The notes under the pieces are model-generated. The model had not been told where the DNA came from. It saw only the letters and a program-made list of their open reading frames with translations, and did not search any database. The position numbers and the translations under genes are program-made. Below are positions 26,340 to 34,555 of a DNA stretch of 64,000 nucleotides, piece by piece. Source of the stretch: Thalassospira mesophila (GTDB lineage Bacteria; Pseudomonadota; Alphaproteobacteria; Rhodospirillales; Thalassospiraceae); assembly GCF_002115755.1 (NCBI RefSeq), contig NZ_JFKA01000009.1, positions 1-64,000 of the forward strand, read 5' to 3'. Positions within the stretch are counted from its first letter, which is position 1. The number at the start of each line of letters is the position of its first letter.

Positions 26340-28508
26340 ATGCCCCAGCACACTGCCCCGCAAAAAAACGAACCGGTCATCATTCGCGAACAAGCCAACC
26401 CTTATCGCGATTGTATTCAGGGGCTGGCCAACCAACCCATTACCGTGGTGCGTTTGCTGCGCGATGCCGTAAACGAAAACCCCGTCGTCGCCCGGGACCG
26501 CAAGTTCAATGTGCCGGAAATTCACGATATTGTCGGGCGGCTGGTTGAAAACCGGCCCCGGGTCGCCATCATTGCCGGGGCACCAGACCACCCCGCCCAT
26601 CTGCTTGACCGGCCCCAGGCATTAATGGCCGCCATTCGGATATGGGAGCAGGGCGGGGTGCCGTTTTTGTTTCATGTCCCGGTTATTTGTGATGGCACAG
26701 CGCAAAACAATATCGGTCAAAGTTATTCGCTGGTATCGCGCAATAATACGGCAGCGGCGGTTAATATCACCTTTGAAGGCCACAGCTATCATGCAGCCTA
26801 CGTGATTGCCGGGTGCGATAAATCACCTGCCGCTGTTGTCGCCGGGTTGGCGGCGGCCGATCTGGCCCGCGCCCATCGCGGCGATCAGGCCCCGGTCTGG
26901 GCGGTGTTTGCACCGTCGCATGTGCTTAAAGGCGGTGAAATACCCGATGGCACAAGGCGGTTGCTCAATAAAATTGCCGATGATGCCGACCATGCCGGGC
27001 ACGATGACCTTGGCGGCGATATCCGCGAAAATATGCGCTACATCCTGCAATGCACGTCAGACGAGGCCTTTGCCGGTCTGCTTGAACGCGCCCGTTTGAT
27101 TGGCATTATTGACAGTGCGACGGAACGCCGCGTGCTTGACGAACTGGCGGCCGCCACCTGTGATTCCAAGGGCGGCATTTGTGCGTTTAACGGTACTGGC
27201 AATTCATCACGCACCATGCTGGCCGCATTCGGCCTAACCCCGCCCGAACTGGAACTGCTCACCGATGTTCCGCCCTTTGCCGCGGTTGCCGTCGGGATTG
27301 ATGCGCTGTTTTCGGCTTTCAACAAACCGGAATATGCGATCAGCAATTTGTTAAAGCGCAATTTTGCCAATTTTGTCCGTGTCCATAATGCCACCGGTTC
27401 GAGCAGCAATATGTTGCTGCATCTGCCGTTCATGATGCGCTATGCCGGGTTTGACATTACGATTGACGATTATCAGGACGTGCGCACCACAACGCCGGTT
27501 CCCGAAATTTTCGCCCACAGCCTGACCGAAAACCGCGACACCTTTGTTTTGGCCCAACAAATGGCCGAAGGCAAAAACCGGGGCATGGAAAGCATTTACC
27601 GTGTGCTAAGCGACCTTGGCGTGGAAATGGACCTTGATGCCCCGACCATTTTGGGCAAAAGCTGGGCCGAACGAATTGCCAACCTTGATAACCCTGTCGA
27701 TCTTTCGCTGGGCGATAAATCGGTTATTCGGGCAACGCCGGTTCGCCAACGATCCGGGGTGGATGTGATCACCGGCAGCTTTTTTGAAAACTGTGCGGTT
27801 AAAACATCGGGCATGAGCGACCATTTGCTTAGCCATTTTAACGACCATGTTTTTATCGTGCGGTATTACGAAAACGAACATCTGTGCAACGCCGATTTTG
27901 CCGCCGCCGATATGGTGGACCGCCTGATGAAAACCGAGGGTGTCGACCCTGAACTGATTGCCGCTATCGTTAAACGCAATGGCGGTGACGTTACGGATGG
28001 CACATCATCGCACGATATGCTGGCACAGGGCCTGTTATCCTTCGCCTTTGTCATTGGCGGGCAGGGGCCACAGGCCTATGGCATGCCCGAAATGTTTGCG
28101 CCATCGCAAAACCTGCGCCATCACCGCATTCTTGAAGCATCGAGCATGCTGATCACGGACGGGCGTTATTCGGGTGTTACCAAGGGGGCCTGCATTGGCC
28201 ATATGGTGCCCGAGGCTTTTGTCGGGGGCGGGATTGGACATTTGCAAAACGGCGATGTGCTGCGCCTTGATTTAACAAAACTGACGCTGGACTGGCTGGA
28301 CCGCGATGCATTTGTCGCCGGGCAGGAAATTGTTGCCAACCCGGCGGATTTGCCAACCCGCGCCCCGTTATTTGCCGAACGTCAACACCGCATGATCAAC
28401 CGCCAGCAAGATATTGCTGCCAGTAATGTTATGGATCATGTGTCGAACGCGGCACGCGGCATCGTGCCTGATGTGGTTGACCGGCGCGCCGTAAATCCGT
28501 GGCGATAA
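26340..28508 (+). CDS. IlvD/Edd-superfamily sugar-acid dehydratase, YjhG/YagF-like (xylonate-type)
   Basis: A 722-residue Fe-S dehydratase. Three candidate cluster cysteines are C117 (VICDGTAQN), C159 (AGCDKSPAA) and C281 (GGICAFNGTGNSS). The second family signature is intact (SMLITDGRYSGVTKG). In the first signature, CDK is followed by one residue before Pro instead of the usual two. The long form of about 655-720 residues fits the YjhG/YagF D-xylonate dehydratases better than the about 590-residue XylD/IlvD forms. With the upstream SDR it would convert the aldonate to a 2-keto-3-deoxy acid. The ATG at 26340 is used; an in-frame TTG at 26334 is possible. A bidirectional terminator follows. 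Confidence 0.85.
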   Translation: MPQHTAPQKNEPVIIREQANPYRDCIQGLANQPITVVRLLRDAVNENPVVARDRKFNVPEIHDIVGRLVENRPRVAIIAGAPDHPAHLLDRPQALMAAIRIWEQGGVPFLFHVPVICDGTAQNNIGQSYSLVSRNNTAAAVNITFEGHSYHAAYVIAGCDKSPAAVVAGLAAADLARAHRGDQAPVWAVFAPSHVLKGGEIPDGTRRLLNKIADDADHAGHDDLGGDIRENMRYILQCTSDEAFAGLLERARLIGIIDSATERRVLDELAAATCDSKGGICAFNGTGNSSRTMLAAFGLTPPELELLTDVPPFAAVAVGIDALFSAFNKPEYAISNLLKRNFANFVRVHNATGSSSNMLLHLPFMMRYAGFDITIDDYQDVRTTTPVPEIFAHSLTENRDTFVLAQQMAEGKNRGMESIYRVLSDLGVEMDLDAPTILGKSWAERIANLDNPVDLSLGDKSVIRATPVRQRSGVDVITGSFFENCAVKTSGMSDHLLSHFNDHVFIVRYYENEHLCNADFAAADMVDRLMKTEGVDPELIAAIVKRNGGDVTDGTSSHDMLAQGLLSFAFVIGGQGPQAYGMPEMFAPSQNLRHHRILEASSMLITDGRYSGVTKGACIGHMVPEAFVGGGIGHLQNGDVLRLDLTKLTLDWLDRDAFVAGQEIVANPADLPTRAPLFAERQHRMINRQQDIAASNVMDHVSNAARGIVPDVVDRRAVNPWR

Positions 28509-28527
28509 CGCCAGTTTTGTAGAAACC

Positions 28528-28559
28528 TTAAAGCCCCCGTTTCGCAACGGGGGCTTTAA
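28528..28559. terminator. Bidirectional rho-independent terminator between convergent genes
   Basis: A 14-bp perfect stem (TTAAAGCCCCCGTT at 28528-28541, AACGGGGGCTTTAA at 28546-28559) with the stable tetraloop TCGC. A short T/A end on each side serves both the dehydratase (+) and the SDR (-) transcripts. Confidence 0.88.
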
Positions 28560-28565
28560 TTCCGG

Positions 28566-29327
28566 CTAAAACCCGTGTAACGCCCCGCCATCAACCACCA
28601 GAATTTCCCCGGTAACATATTGCGCCGCTGGCGATGCAAGATAGGTCATCGCCCAGCCAATATCTTCGGGCGTGCCAAAGCGGTCCATCGGGATGCGCGC
28701 CTTGATTTTTTCAAACCGGGCCGGGTCGGTTTTGGTGGCTTTTTCAAACAAATCGGTCTTGATCCAGCCCGGCGCCACACCATTGACCCGGACATTTTCG
28801 GGCGCAAGCTCGGTCGCCAGCGACCGCACCATTCCGACATAGGCTGACTTGGCGGCCGAATAACCAATCACATGCGGTATCCCCAAAAACGATGCCATCG
28901 ATGCCGTAAACAGCAACGATCCACGGCCCCCTTGTTTTAACTGCGGTAAAAACGCCTGGCTAAGGGCAAAGGCACCGGTAACGTGGGTGTTCATCACACT
29001 GGTAAAATCATCTGTCGTCATGTCGGCAAACGGTTTTTTGACGGTATTGCCCGCATTGTTGACCAGAATGGATACAGGGCCAAACCGGCTTTCAACATCA
29101 CGGGCAAAGGACTTGGCGTTTGCCGTATCTGTTACGTTAAAGGCAATTGTACCAACATTATCGCCCAAATCCTGTTTTGCCATCGCCAGTTTTTGCTCGT
29201 TGCTGCCCGTCAGGATCACCTCGGCCCCGGCACTGAAAAAGCATTTGGCAATGGCACGGCCAAGGCCGCCGCTGCCCCCGGTAATCAGGGCACGGTGACC
29301 GGCCAGCGAAAAGGCATTCATCGTCAT
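28566..29327 (-). CDS. SDR oxidoreductase of the sugar-acid operon (gluconate 5-dehydrogenase-like)
   Basis: A 253-residue classical SDR with TGGSGGLG, NNAGN, Ser in TASMASFLG and YSAAK, and the C-terminal EILVVDGGALHGF. It resembles 5-keto-gluconate reductase/gluconate 5-dehydrogenase-type enzymes, but specificity cannot be read. Its ATG at 29327 overlaps the stop of the upstream Zn-dehydrogenase (ATGA), showing translational coupling. It is the last gene of the minus-strand TRAP/enolase operon. Confidence 0.85.
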   Translation of the reverse strand: MTMNAFSLAGHRALITGGSGGLGRAIAKCFFSAGAEVILTGSNEQKLAMAKQDLGDNVGTIAFNVTDTANAKSFARDVESRFGPVSILVNNAGNTVKKPFADMTTDDFTSVMNTHVTGAFALSQAFLPQLKQGGRGSLLFTASMASFLGIPHVIGYSAAKSAYVGMVRSLATELAPENVRVNGVAPGWIKTDLFEKATKTDPARFEKIKARIPMDRFGTPEDIGWAMTYLASPAAQYVTGEILVVDGGALHGF

Positions 29328-30385
29328 TTTTCATCCCCGTTTTCGGGTTGATAATCGCCAAAACGGATCAGAATTTTGGTAATCGCACCAGGGGCCGCTG
29401 CCCATTCGCGCATGGCGGCATCGGCGGTATCAATCGGCACGATTTTTGAAATGATGATATCGGCACAGGCCGGGTTATCTTCAAGGTACCGGGTGACGTG
29501 TTTGAAATCATCGCGCGTTGCCCCGCGTGACCCCAGAATTTCAATTTCCTTGGAAACAAACAGGCGCGTTTCATATTCGACCGGCACCTTGGTGTAACCC
29601 ACATAAACCACGCGGGCACATTGCGATGCCGCATCGACAGCCTGACGAAAGGTATGCGGGCTGCCTGCGGCCTCCAGAATAACTGACGGGCCGTCGCCGT
29701 TTGTCAGGGCCAGCAAGCGATCAACGACATTTTCGGTGGCGGCATTAACCATATTGACCGCCCCTAACTGACGGGCGATCTCGAGTTTCTGTGCTGAAAG
29801 ATCCACGGCAATCACGTGCGCGCCTTTGCGCAGGGCGGCCAGAACAATGCCCAGCCCGATCATGCCCACACCTAAAACCGCAACGGTTTCGCCCGGTTCA
29901 ATCCGCGCCCGTTCCACGGCATGAAAACCGACCGCCAATGGCTCAATCAATGCCGTGTCGCGCGGGGAAAGGGTGTTAACCGGGATGATATGGTTGTGGG
30001 GAACACAGGTATATTCCGCCAGCGCCCCTTCACGTTGCACCCCCATCGTCTGATTATTGCGGCATGCATTGGGCCGGTTTTTGCGACACGCAAAACATGT
30101 GCCGCAATTAAAATAGGGCAATATGGTCACCCGTTGCCCAACGCCAAGGGATGCGGGGACATCGTCGCCGATATCGTCGATAATGCCCGAAAGTTCATGT
30201 CCGGGAACCCGTGGAAAATTCACCAGCGGGTTCCGTCCCTGAAAACTGCCAAGATCGGACCCGCAATAGCCAACATAAAGCAGACGAACGCGCACTTCAC
30301 CGGGGCCGGGGGCCGGAATGGCCCGCCGGGTCAGCGAAATGCTGCCCGGCGCGTCAATACATATGGCTTTCATGTGTGTATTCAT
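29324..30385 (-). CDS. Zinc-dependent medium-chain alcohol dehydrogenase (sugar/sugar-acid type)
   Basis: A 353-residue MDR enzyme. Catalytic-zinc residues are seen in YCGSDL and PGHE. The structural-zinc cysteines are in CGTCFACRKNRPNAC, and the NAD site is VLGVGMIGLG. It resembles L-threonine 3-dehydrogenase, sorbitol dehydrogenase and galactonate-type oxidoreductases. The ATG at 30385 follows AGGCAGG on the minus strand. An upstream in-frame extension to 30517 lacks family sequence and overlaps the enolase-superfamily gene. It probably oxidises a hydroxyl of the imported sugar acid or its dehydration product. Confidence 0.87.
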   Translation of the reverse strand: MNTHMKAICIDAPGSISLTRRAIPAPGPGEVRVRLLYVGYCGSDLGSFQGRNPLVNFPRVPGHELSGIIDDIGDDVPASLGVGQRVTILPYFNCGTCFACRKNRPNACRNNQTMGVQREGALAEYTCVPHNHIIPVNTLSPRDTALIEPLAVGFHAVERARIEPGETVAVLGVGMIGLGIVLAALRKGAHVIAVDLSAQKLEIARQLGAVNMVNAATENVVDRLLALTNGDGPSVILEAAGSPHTFRQAVDAASQCARVVYVGYTKVPVEYETRLFVSKEIEILGSRGATRDDFKHVTRYLEDNPACADIIISKIVPIDTADAAMREWAAAPGAITKILIRFGDYQPENGDEK

Positions 30386-30401
30386 GATTGTTACCTGCCT
30401 T

Positions 30402-31511
30402 TTATGCCACGCCAAAACGATCAAGGGCATCGTCACGCAAGGTGGTGCCTGCACCGGGTTGTTGGGGCACAAGGAAATAACCGTCCTTAACTGTTGCCGG
30501 GTCGGTAAAGCATTCACGCAGCCACGGGATATATTCCAGCATGGTGTTGGATGGATGGCCGATGGCGGTGTGGATATGGGTTTGCATCATGTCCCCCACA
30601 TGCGAGACCACCGGCAATCCATAATTCAGGGCCATATCGGCAACCTGTATCCATGGGGTAATGCCGCCTAACCGGGCAACATCGGGCTGGGCATAATGCA
30701 GGGCCCCGGCCTCGATAAAGGTTGCAAAATTGTGGGGTAAATAAAGCTGCTCGCCCAAGGCAATCGGGGTTGAGATGCTTTCGGCAAGGCGCTTGTGGCT
30801 AAACACATCATCATACCAAAGCGGTTCTTCAAACCACATCACATCGGTATCGGCCAGATATTTGCCAAACCGCATTGCCGTTGGCAAATCCATCAACCCG
30901 TTGGCATCAACCGCCAGGGTAACATCAGGGCCAATGGCCTTGCGCACGGCTTCAAGGCGCTTGATGTCGGTGCTCAGGTTCGGGCTGCCCACCTTGATTT
31001 TAACCCCGGTATAACCGTCATCCTGCACAAGGCGGCGACAATCATCAATCAGGGTTTCCATTGGCCAGTTCAGCCAGCCACCATCGGTATTATAAGCACC
31101 AATTTTACGGGCATTGCCGCCCATTTCCTGCCACAACGGCATGCCGCTGGCCTTCGATTTGATATCCCACAGCGCAACGTCAATGGCACCAAGGGCAAGG
31201 TGGGTTATGCCGCCCCGGCCAACCCATTGCACTGGCGGGAAACGTTCCATTTCACGCCACAGGGCGGTCACCTCCAGCGGATTGCGCCCGATAATCAAAT
31301 CAGCAAAGCAGGTTTCAATGCATTGCGTGATCAAACGGTCGGTCGGCAAATGGGCATGGGTGCCCGAATAGCCATAACCGATAATCCCGGCATCGGTTTC
31401 AATCATCACCCCCGGCGCGCCCCAATGGGTCAGGGTGTGGGTGCTGTCTGAAACGCCGTTGCGGGTAACAGGAACATGCAGGATGAAGGTTTTAAGGGCC
31501 GTGATTTTCAA
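30402..31511 (-). CDS. Enolase-superfamily dehydratase/cycloisomerase, mandelate-racemase subgroup
   Basis: A 369-residue enzyme with the superfamily catalytic parts: KIK in TGVKIKVGS, metal ligands D (LAVDANGL), E (MWFEEPLW) and E (ALGEQLY). A His (PVVSHVGD) with an Asp in AQPDVARLGG forms the dyad typical of the mandelate racemase subgroup. Members dehydrate or isomerise aldonates, aldarates or aldarolactones. The exact substrate is not readable. The start is TTG at 31511, giving the canonical (M)KIT N-terminus, with AAAGGAA 8 nt upstream on the minus strand. It lies between the TRAP permease and the dehydrogenase genes. Confidence 0.88.
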   Translation of the reverse strand: MKITALKTFILHVPVTRNGVSDSTHTLTHWGAPGVMIETDAGIIGYGYSGTHAHLPTDRLITQCIETCFADLIIGRNPLEVTALWREMERFPPVQWVGRGGITHLALGAIDVALWDIKSKASGMPLWQEMGGNARKIGAYNTDGGWLNWPMETLIDDCRRLVQDDGYTGVKIKVGSPNLSTDIKRLEAVRKAIGPDVTLAVDANGLMDLPTAMRFGKYLADTDVMWFEEPLWYDDVFSHKRLAESISTPIALGEQLYLPHNFATFIEAGALHYAQPDVARLGGITPWIQVADMALNYGLPVVSHVGDMMQTHIHTAIGHPSNTMLEYIPWLRECFTDPATVKDGYFLVPQQPGAGTTLRDDALDRFGVA

Positions 31512-31536
31512 TTGACCAGTTCCTTTAAATACGGTT

Positions 31537-32814
31537 TCAGCGATAAAGCAATTGGGGCAGGGCAAGGCTGAGTTGCGGGATAAAGGCCAGCAAAAACAGC
31601 ACAATCAAAAGCGGGATGAGGAAAGGTGCGGTTGCCTTGACGCATTCTTCAAAGCGCACACCCGATACGCGCGACAGCACATAAAGCACCATGCCAACCG
31701 GCGGTGTTAACAGCCCTAACATCAGGTTGAGGATAACGATGATGCCAAGGTGAACCGGGTCAATACCCACCGTGTGGGCAATGGGCAGAAGAACCGGCAC
31801 CAGAATGGTAATCGCAGCAATTGTTTCCATGAAACAGCCAACAATCAGCACCAGAACCATCATCATGAAAATGATCAGGTATTTGTTGTCGGTAAAACCA
31901 AGAACGAAATTTCCCAGATGCTGCGCCGACTGGTTGGCCGTTAAAATCCAGGCAAAGACTGCCGCCGCCCCCACAATCAGCATAATCGCCGCTGTTGTTT
32001 CAACGGTGTCCATGGTCACGCGCAACAAATGGCGGATGGTCAATGTGCGATAAACGGCAAGACCTAACACCAGCGAATAGGCCACCGCGGCAACGGCGGC
32101 TTCGGTCGGGGTAAACAGGCCGGTGGAAATGCCGCCAATAATGATCACCGGGGTCATCATCGGTAAAAAGGCATCCTTGCTGGCCGTGCCAAGGCCCGAC
32201 AATGAAAAGGCACGGTCCCTGGGATAGTTCCGGCGGTGCGAATACCACGCTACCATTGCCATTAAGGCAACGGCCATTAAAAGACCCGGCACCACACCGG
32301 CCAAAAACAGCTGCCCGATCGAGACCTGCGCAATAACGCCATACAGGACCAGAGGTAAGGACGGCGGGATGATGGGACCAATGGTGGAAGAGGCCGCCGT
32401 AATGCCCACGGCAAACCCGGTTTCATACCCGGCATCGCGCATGGCCTTGATTTCAACATTGCCAAGGCCCCCGGCATCGGCGACAGCCGCGCCCGACATC
32501 CCGGCAAAAATCACGCTGGCACCGACATTAACATGACCCAGCCCGCCGGGCAGCCAACCGACAAGGGCGCGGGCAAAGTTAAATATGCGCACCGTGATAC
32601 CGCCGGTATTCATCAAATGACCGGCCATGATGAAAAACGGCACGGCGAGCAATGGAAAGCTGTTAACCCCGTTGATCATATTATGCAGCATGCTGATCGG
32701 CGGCATGCCCGCGATGATCAGGTAAACCAGCGATGACCCGGCAAGGGCAACGGCAACCGGCGCACCACACACCAGCAAAACTGCCAGAAGAATAAACATG
32801 ATAGCAAGGCTCAT
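31537..32814 (-). CDS. TRAP transporter large permease (DctM)
   Basis: A 425-residue polytopic protein with about 12 hydrophobic spans beginning MSLAIMFILLAVLLVCGAPV. It has the DctM blocks SFPLLAVPFFIMAGHLMNTG, MSGAAVADAGGLG, TIGPIIPPSLPLVLYGV and LGLLTPPVGMVLYV. The ATG at 32814 overlaps the stop of the small-subunit gene (ATGA). With the DctQ and DctP genes it forms a complete ion-driven importer, presumably for a sugar acid used by the downstream enzymes. Confidence 0.93.
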   Translation of the reverse strand: MSLAIMFILLAVLLVCGAPVAVALAGSSLVYLIIAGMPPISMLHNMINGVNSFPLLAVPFFIMAGHLMNTGGITVRIFNFARALVGWLPGGLGHVNVGASVIFAGMSGAAVADAGGLGNVEIKAMRDAGYETGFAVGITAASSTIGPIIPPSLPLVLYGVIAQVSIGQLFLAGVVPGLLMAVALMAMVAWYSHRRNYPRDRAFSLSGLGTASKDAFLPMMTPVIIIGGISTGLFTPTEAAVAAVAYSLVLGLAVYRTLTIRHLLRVTMDTVETTAAIMLIVGAAAVFAWILTANQSAQHLGNFVLGFTDNKYLIIFMMMVLVLIVGCFMETIAAITILVPVLLPIAHTVGIDPVHLGIIVILNLMLGLLTPPVGMVLYVLSRVSGVRFEECVKATAPFLIPLLIVLFLLAFIPQLSLALPQLLYR

Positions 32815-33338
32815 GGGGCGGGCCTCCGCAGGGTGTGAAAACCACGCACCAGTGTGACAAGTGCGGTAATGGCAAGGCAGACAACCACGGCCCAGAACAG
32901 GTATCCGCGTGGCACATCTATGCTGATCATGCGTTGATGCCCGACACGATTGGCCAGTGCGGCCCCCGACCATGCGGCATAGCCAAAAAACGCCGCACTG
33001 ATCATGTCCATCAGGAAAAACAGAAAGCGGGATGCTGTTTTGGGAATGTAGAGGTGGAAGAAATCCAGATAGATATGGCTTTTCTTGCGCGCACAAATAA
33101 AGGCACCGGAAAACGTCACCACGATTAACAAATAGCGAGCAATTTCTTCGGTCCAGGGGATAGAACTGTTAAGCGCGTAGCGCGAAAAAAACTGTAGGAA
33201 AACGACAAGAATAAGCGCCCAGAACACTGCAAAAACAGGGGCATCCCACCATGAAATATCGCTGATGTCGGTTTGCTGAGCGTCGATTTGCGAGGTGATT
33301 TCCTCGGCAATCTTCTGGTCGTATGAGAGGTTGTTCAT
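32811..33338 (-). CDS. TRAP transporter small permease (DctQ)
   Basis: About 175 residues with four hydrophobic spans, including WWDAPVFAVFWALILVVFLQ and YLFWAVVVCLAITALVTLV. The DctQ signature region is NSSIPWTEEIARYLLIVVTF. The ATG at 33338 is preferred (GAAGGTGG upstream on the minus strand); an in-frame start at 33380 would add 14 residues. It is coupled to DctM by a 4-bp overlap. Confidence 0.88.
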   Translation of the reverse strand: MNNLSYDQKIAEEITSQIDAQQTDISDISWWDAPVFAVFWALILVVFLQFFSRYALNSSIPWTEEIARYLLIVVTFSGAFICARKKSHIYLDFFHLYIPKTASRFLFFLMDMISAAFFGYAAWSGAALANRVGHQRMISIDVPRGYLFWAVVVCLAITALVTLVRGFHTLRRPAP

Positions 33339-33368
33339 TGCCACCTTCACCACGCTTGACCGGGGGGA

Positions 33369-33394
33369 GGCGAACGGCACCTGCGCCGTTCGCC
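33369..33394 (-). promoter_or_regulatory. Intercistronic hairpin directly after the TRAP binding-protein gene
   Basis: Perfect 10-bp arms (GGCGAACGGC at 33369-33378, GCCGTTCGCC at 33385-33394) with a 6-nt loop occupy the 71-bp gap between dctP and dctQ. The position repeats that of the hairpin after xylF and suggests raised dctP mRNA relative to the permease genes. Confidence 0.6.
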
Positions 33395-33409
33395 CTGCAT
33401 GACAGGATA

Positions 33410-34399
33410 TTACTGCCCGATTGCTTCAAGACGTTTGAAGGTCTCTGGCGACCACGGCATGTTGTCCTTCTGCAAAAGCGGCTGGACGATATCCATGAAG
33501 GGTTGACGGTCAACGTCATGGACATTGACACCTTTGCCCTTGAACCAGGCGACCAGACTGGCTTCCTGATCGCGAACATCCTGTGTTGCCTTGGCAGAAG
33601 CATCTTTCAGGATGGCGAAAATGATTTTGCGATCTTGATCTGAAAGGCTGTCATTGGTCACACCCGACATAATCGTGGTCAGGGTTGCTGTGGTGTGGCT
33701 TGTCAGGCTGATATCGCTTTGGACTTCGTAAAACTGGGCTGCCTTGATGGTGGGCAGCGGGTTTTCCTCGGCATCGACAACACCCTGTTGCAGGCCAAGA
33801 TAAACTTCGGAAAAGGCCATCGGGGTGGGGTTGGCGCCAACAGCTGTGGGGAACAGGGTATAAGCCGGAGCATTGGGGACGCGAATTTTAAGGCCCTTCA
33901 TGTCGGAAGGTTTCAGGATTGGCTTGTTCGCGGTTACCTGACGGGTGCCATAATAGGTGTGCGTGATCAGGACGTTGCCGGTCGCGTCCTGATAGCCCTT
34001 TGCCATTTCATCGCGAAGGGCACTGTTCCAGAAGGCCTGCCAATGATCAAAGTCGCGAAAAACAAACGGATAATCCAGAATGCCGATCTCTGGATAGCTT
34101 TGCGCCATAAAGGCCGGGCCGGTGTAAATCAGATCAATGGTGCCCAGTGACAGGCCTTCATTGATGGCTTCTTCGTTGCCCAGCGAAGATGACGGAAAAA
34201 CCTGCATTTCATAGCGGTCATCGGTCTGTTCTTTAATCGCCCTGGCCGCGTCAAGCAGCACCTTATGGTACGGCGTTGATTCATCATAAACATGGGCGAA
34301 TTTTAAAATTGTGGTCGCCTGTGCCGTGGTGAACAGCCCTAGCGTCAGCGATGCCGCCAATGTGACAGCAGGAACTATTTTGCGCAGTGAAAAAGACAT
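33410..34399 (-). CDS. TRAP transporter solute-binding protein (DctP)
   Basis: A 329-residue exported receptor with a signal peptide (VTLAASLTLGLFTTAQA) and DctP family blocks LKFAHVYDESTPYH, SSSLGNEEAINEGLSLGTID, MKGLKIRVPNAPAY with the ligand-binding Arg, and EVYLGLQQGVVDAEENPLPT. This class commonly binds C4 acids, uronates or aldonates. The ATG at 34399 is supported by GGAGGAAA upstream on the minus strand. It is the first gene of its operon and diverges from the GntR gene. Confidence 0.93.
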   Translation of the reverse strand: MSFSLRKIVPAVTLAASLTLGLFTTAQATTILKFAHVYDESTPYHKVLLDAARAIKEQTDDRYEMQVFPSSSLGNEEAINEGLSLGTIDLIYTGPAFMAQSYPEIGILDYPFVFRDFDHWQAFWNSALRDEMAKGYQDATGNVLITHTYYGTRQVTANKPILKPSDMKGLKIRVPNAPAYTLFPTAVGANPTPMAFSEVYLGLQQGVVDAEENPLPTIKAAQFYEVQSDISLTSHTTATLTTIMSGVTNDSLSDQDRKIIFAILKDASAKATQDVRDQEASLVAWFKGKGVNVHDVDRQPFMDIVQPLLQKDNMPWSPETFKRLEAIGQ

Positions 34400-34467
34400 C
34401 GGGTTTCCTCCCATGGAAATATATCGGTGTGGCGTGTTTTTGCTTTTGTTGGATACGAGACCTAGCA

Positions 34468-34497
34468 AAAATGGATATTGAGCGCAATATCCATTTT
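34468..34497. promoter_or_regulatory. Perfect 30-bp palindrome, probable GntR operator
   Basis: Arms AAAATGGATATTG (34468-34480) and CAATATCCATTTT (34485-34497) are exact complements around AGCG. It lies in the 156-bp divergent promoter region between dctP and the GntR gene. GntR/FCD regulators bind short palindromes at exactly such positions, so this is the likely operator for autoregulation and control of the TRAP operon. Confidence 0.72.
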
Positions 34498-34555
34498 AAA
34501 TGAATTGACGAAATACCGGATCGCAGGGGATAAAACGGGGAAAATGAGGGCCCGG

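Noticed and set aside
30386..30517. Upstream extension of the Zn alcohol dehydrogenase gene
   Set aside because: It would overlap the enolase-superfamily gene by over 100 bp and lacks family sequence; ATG 30385 has a good ribosome-binding site.
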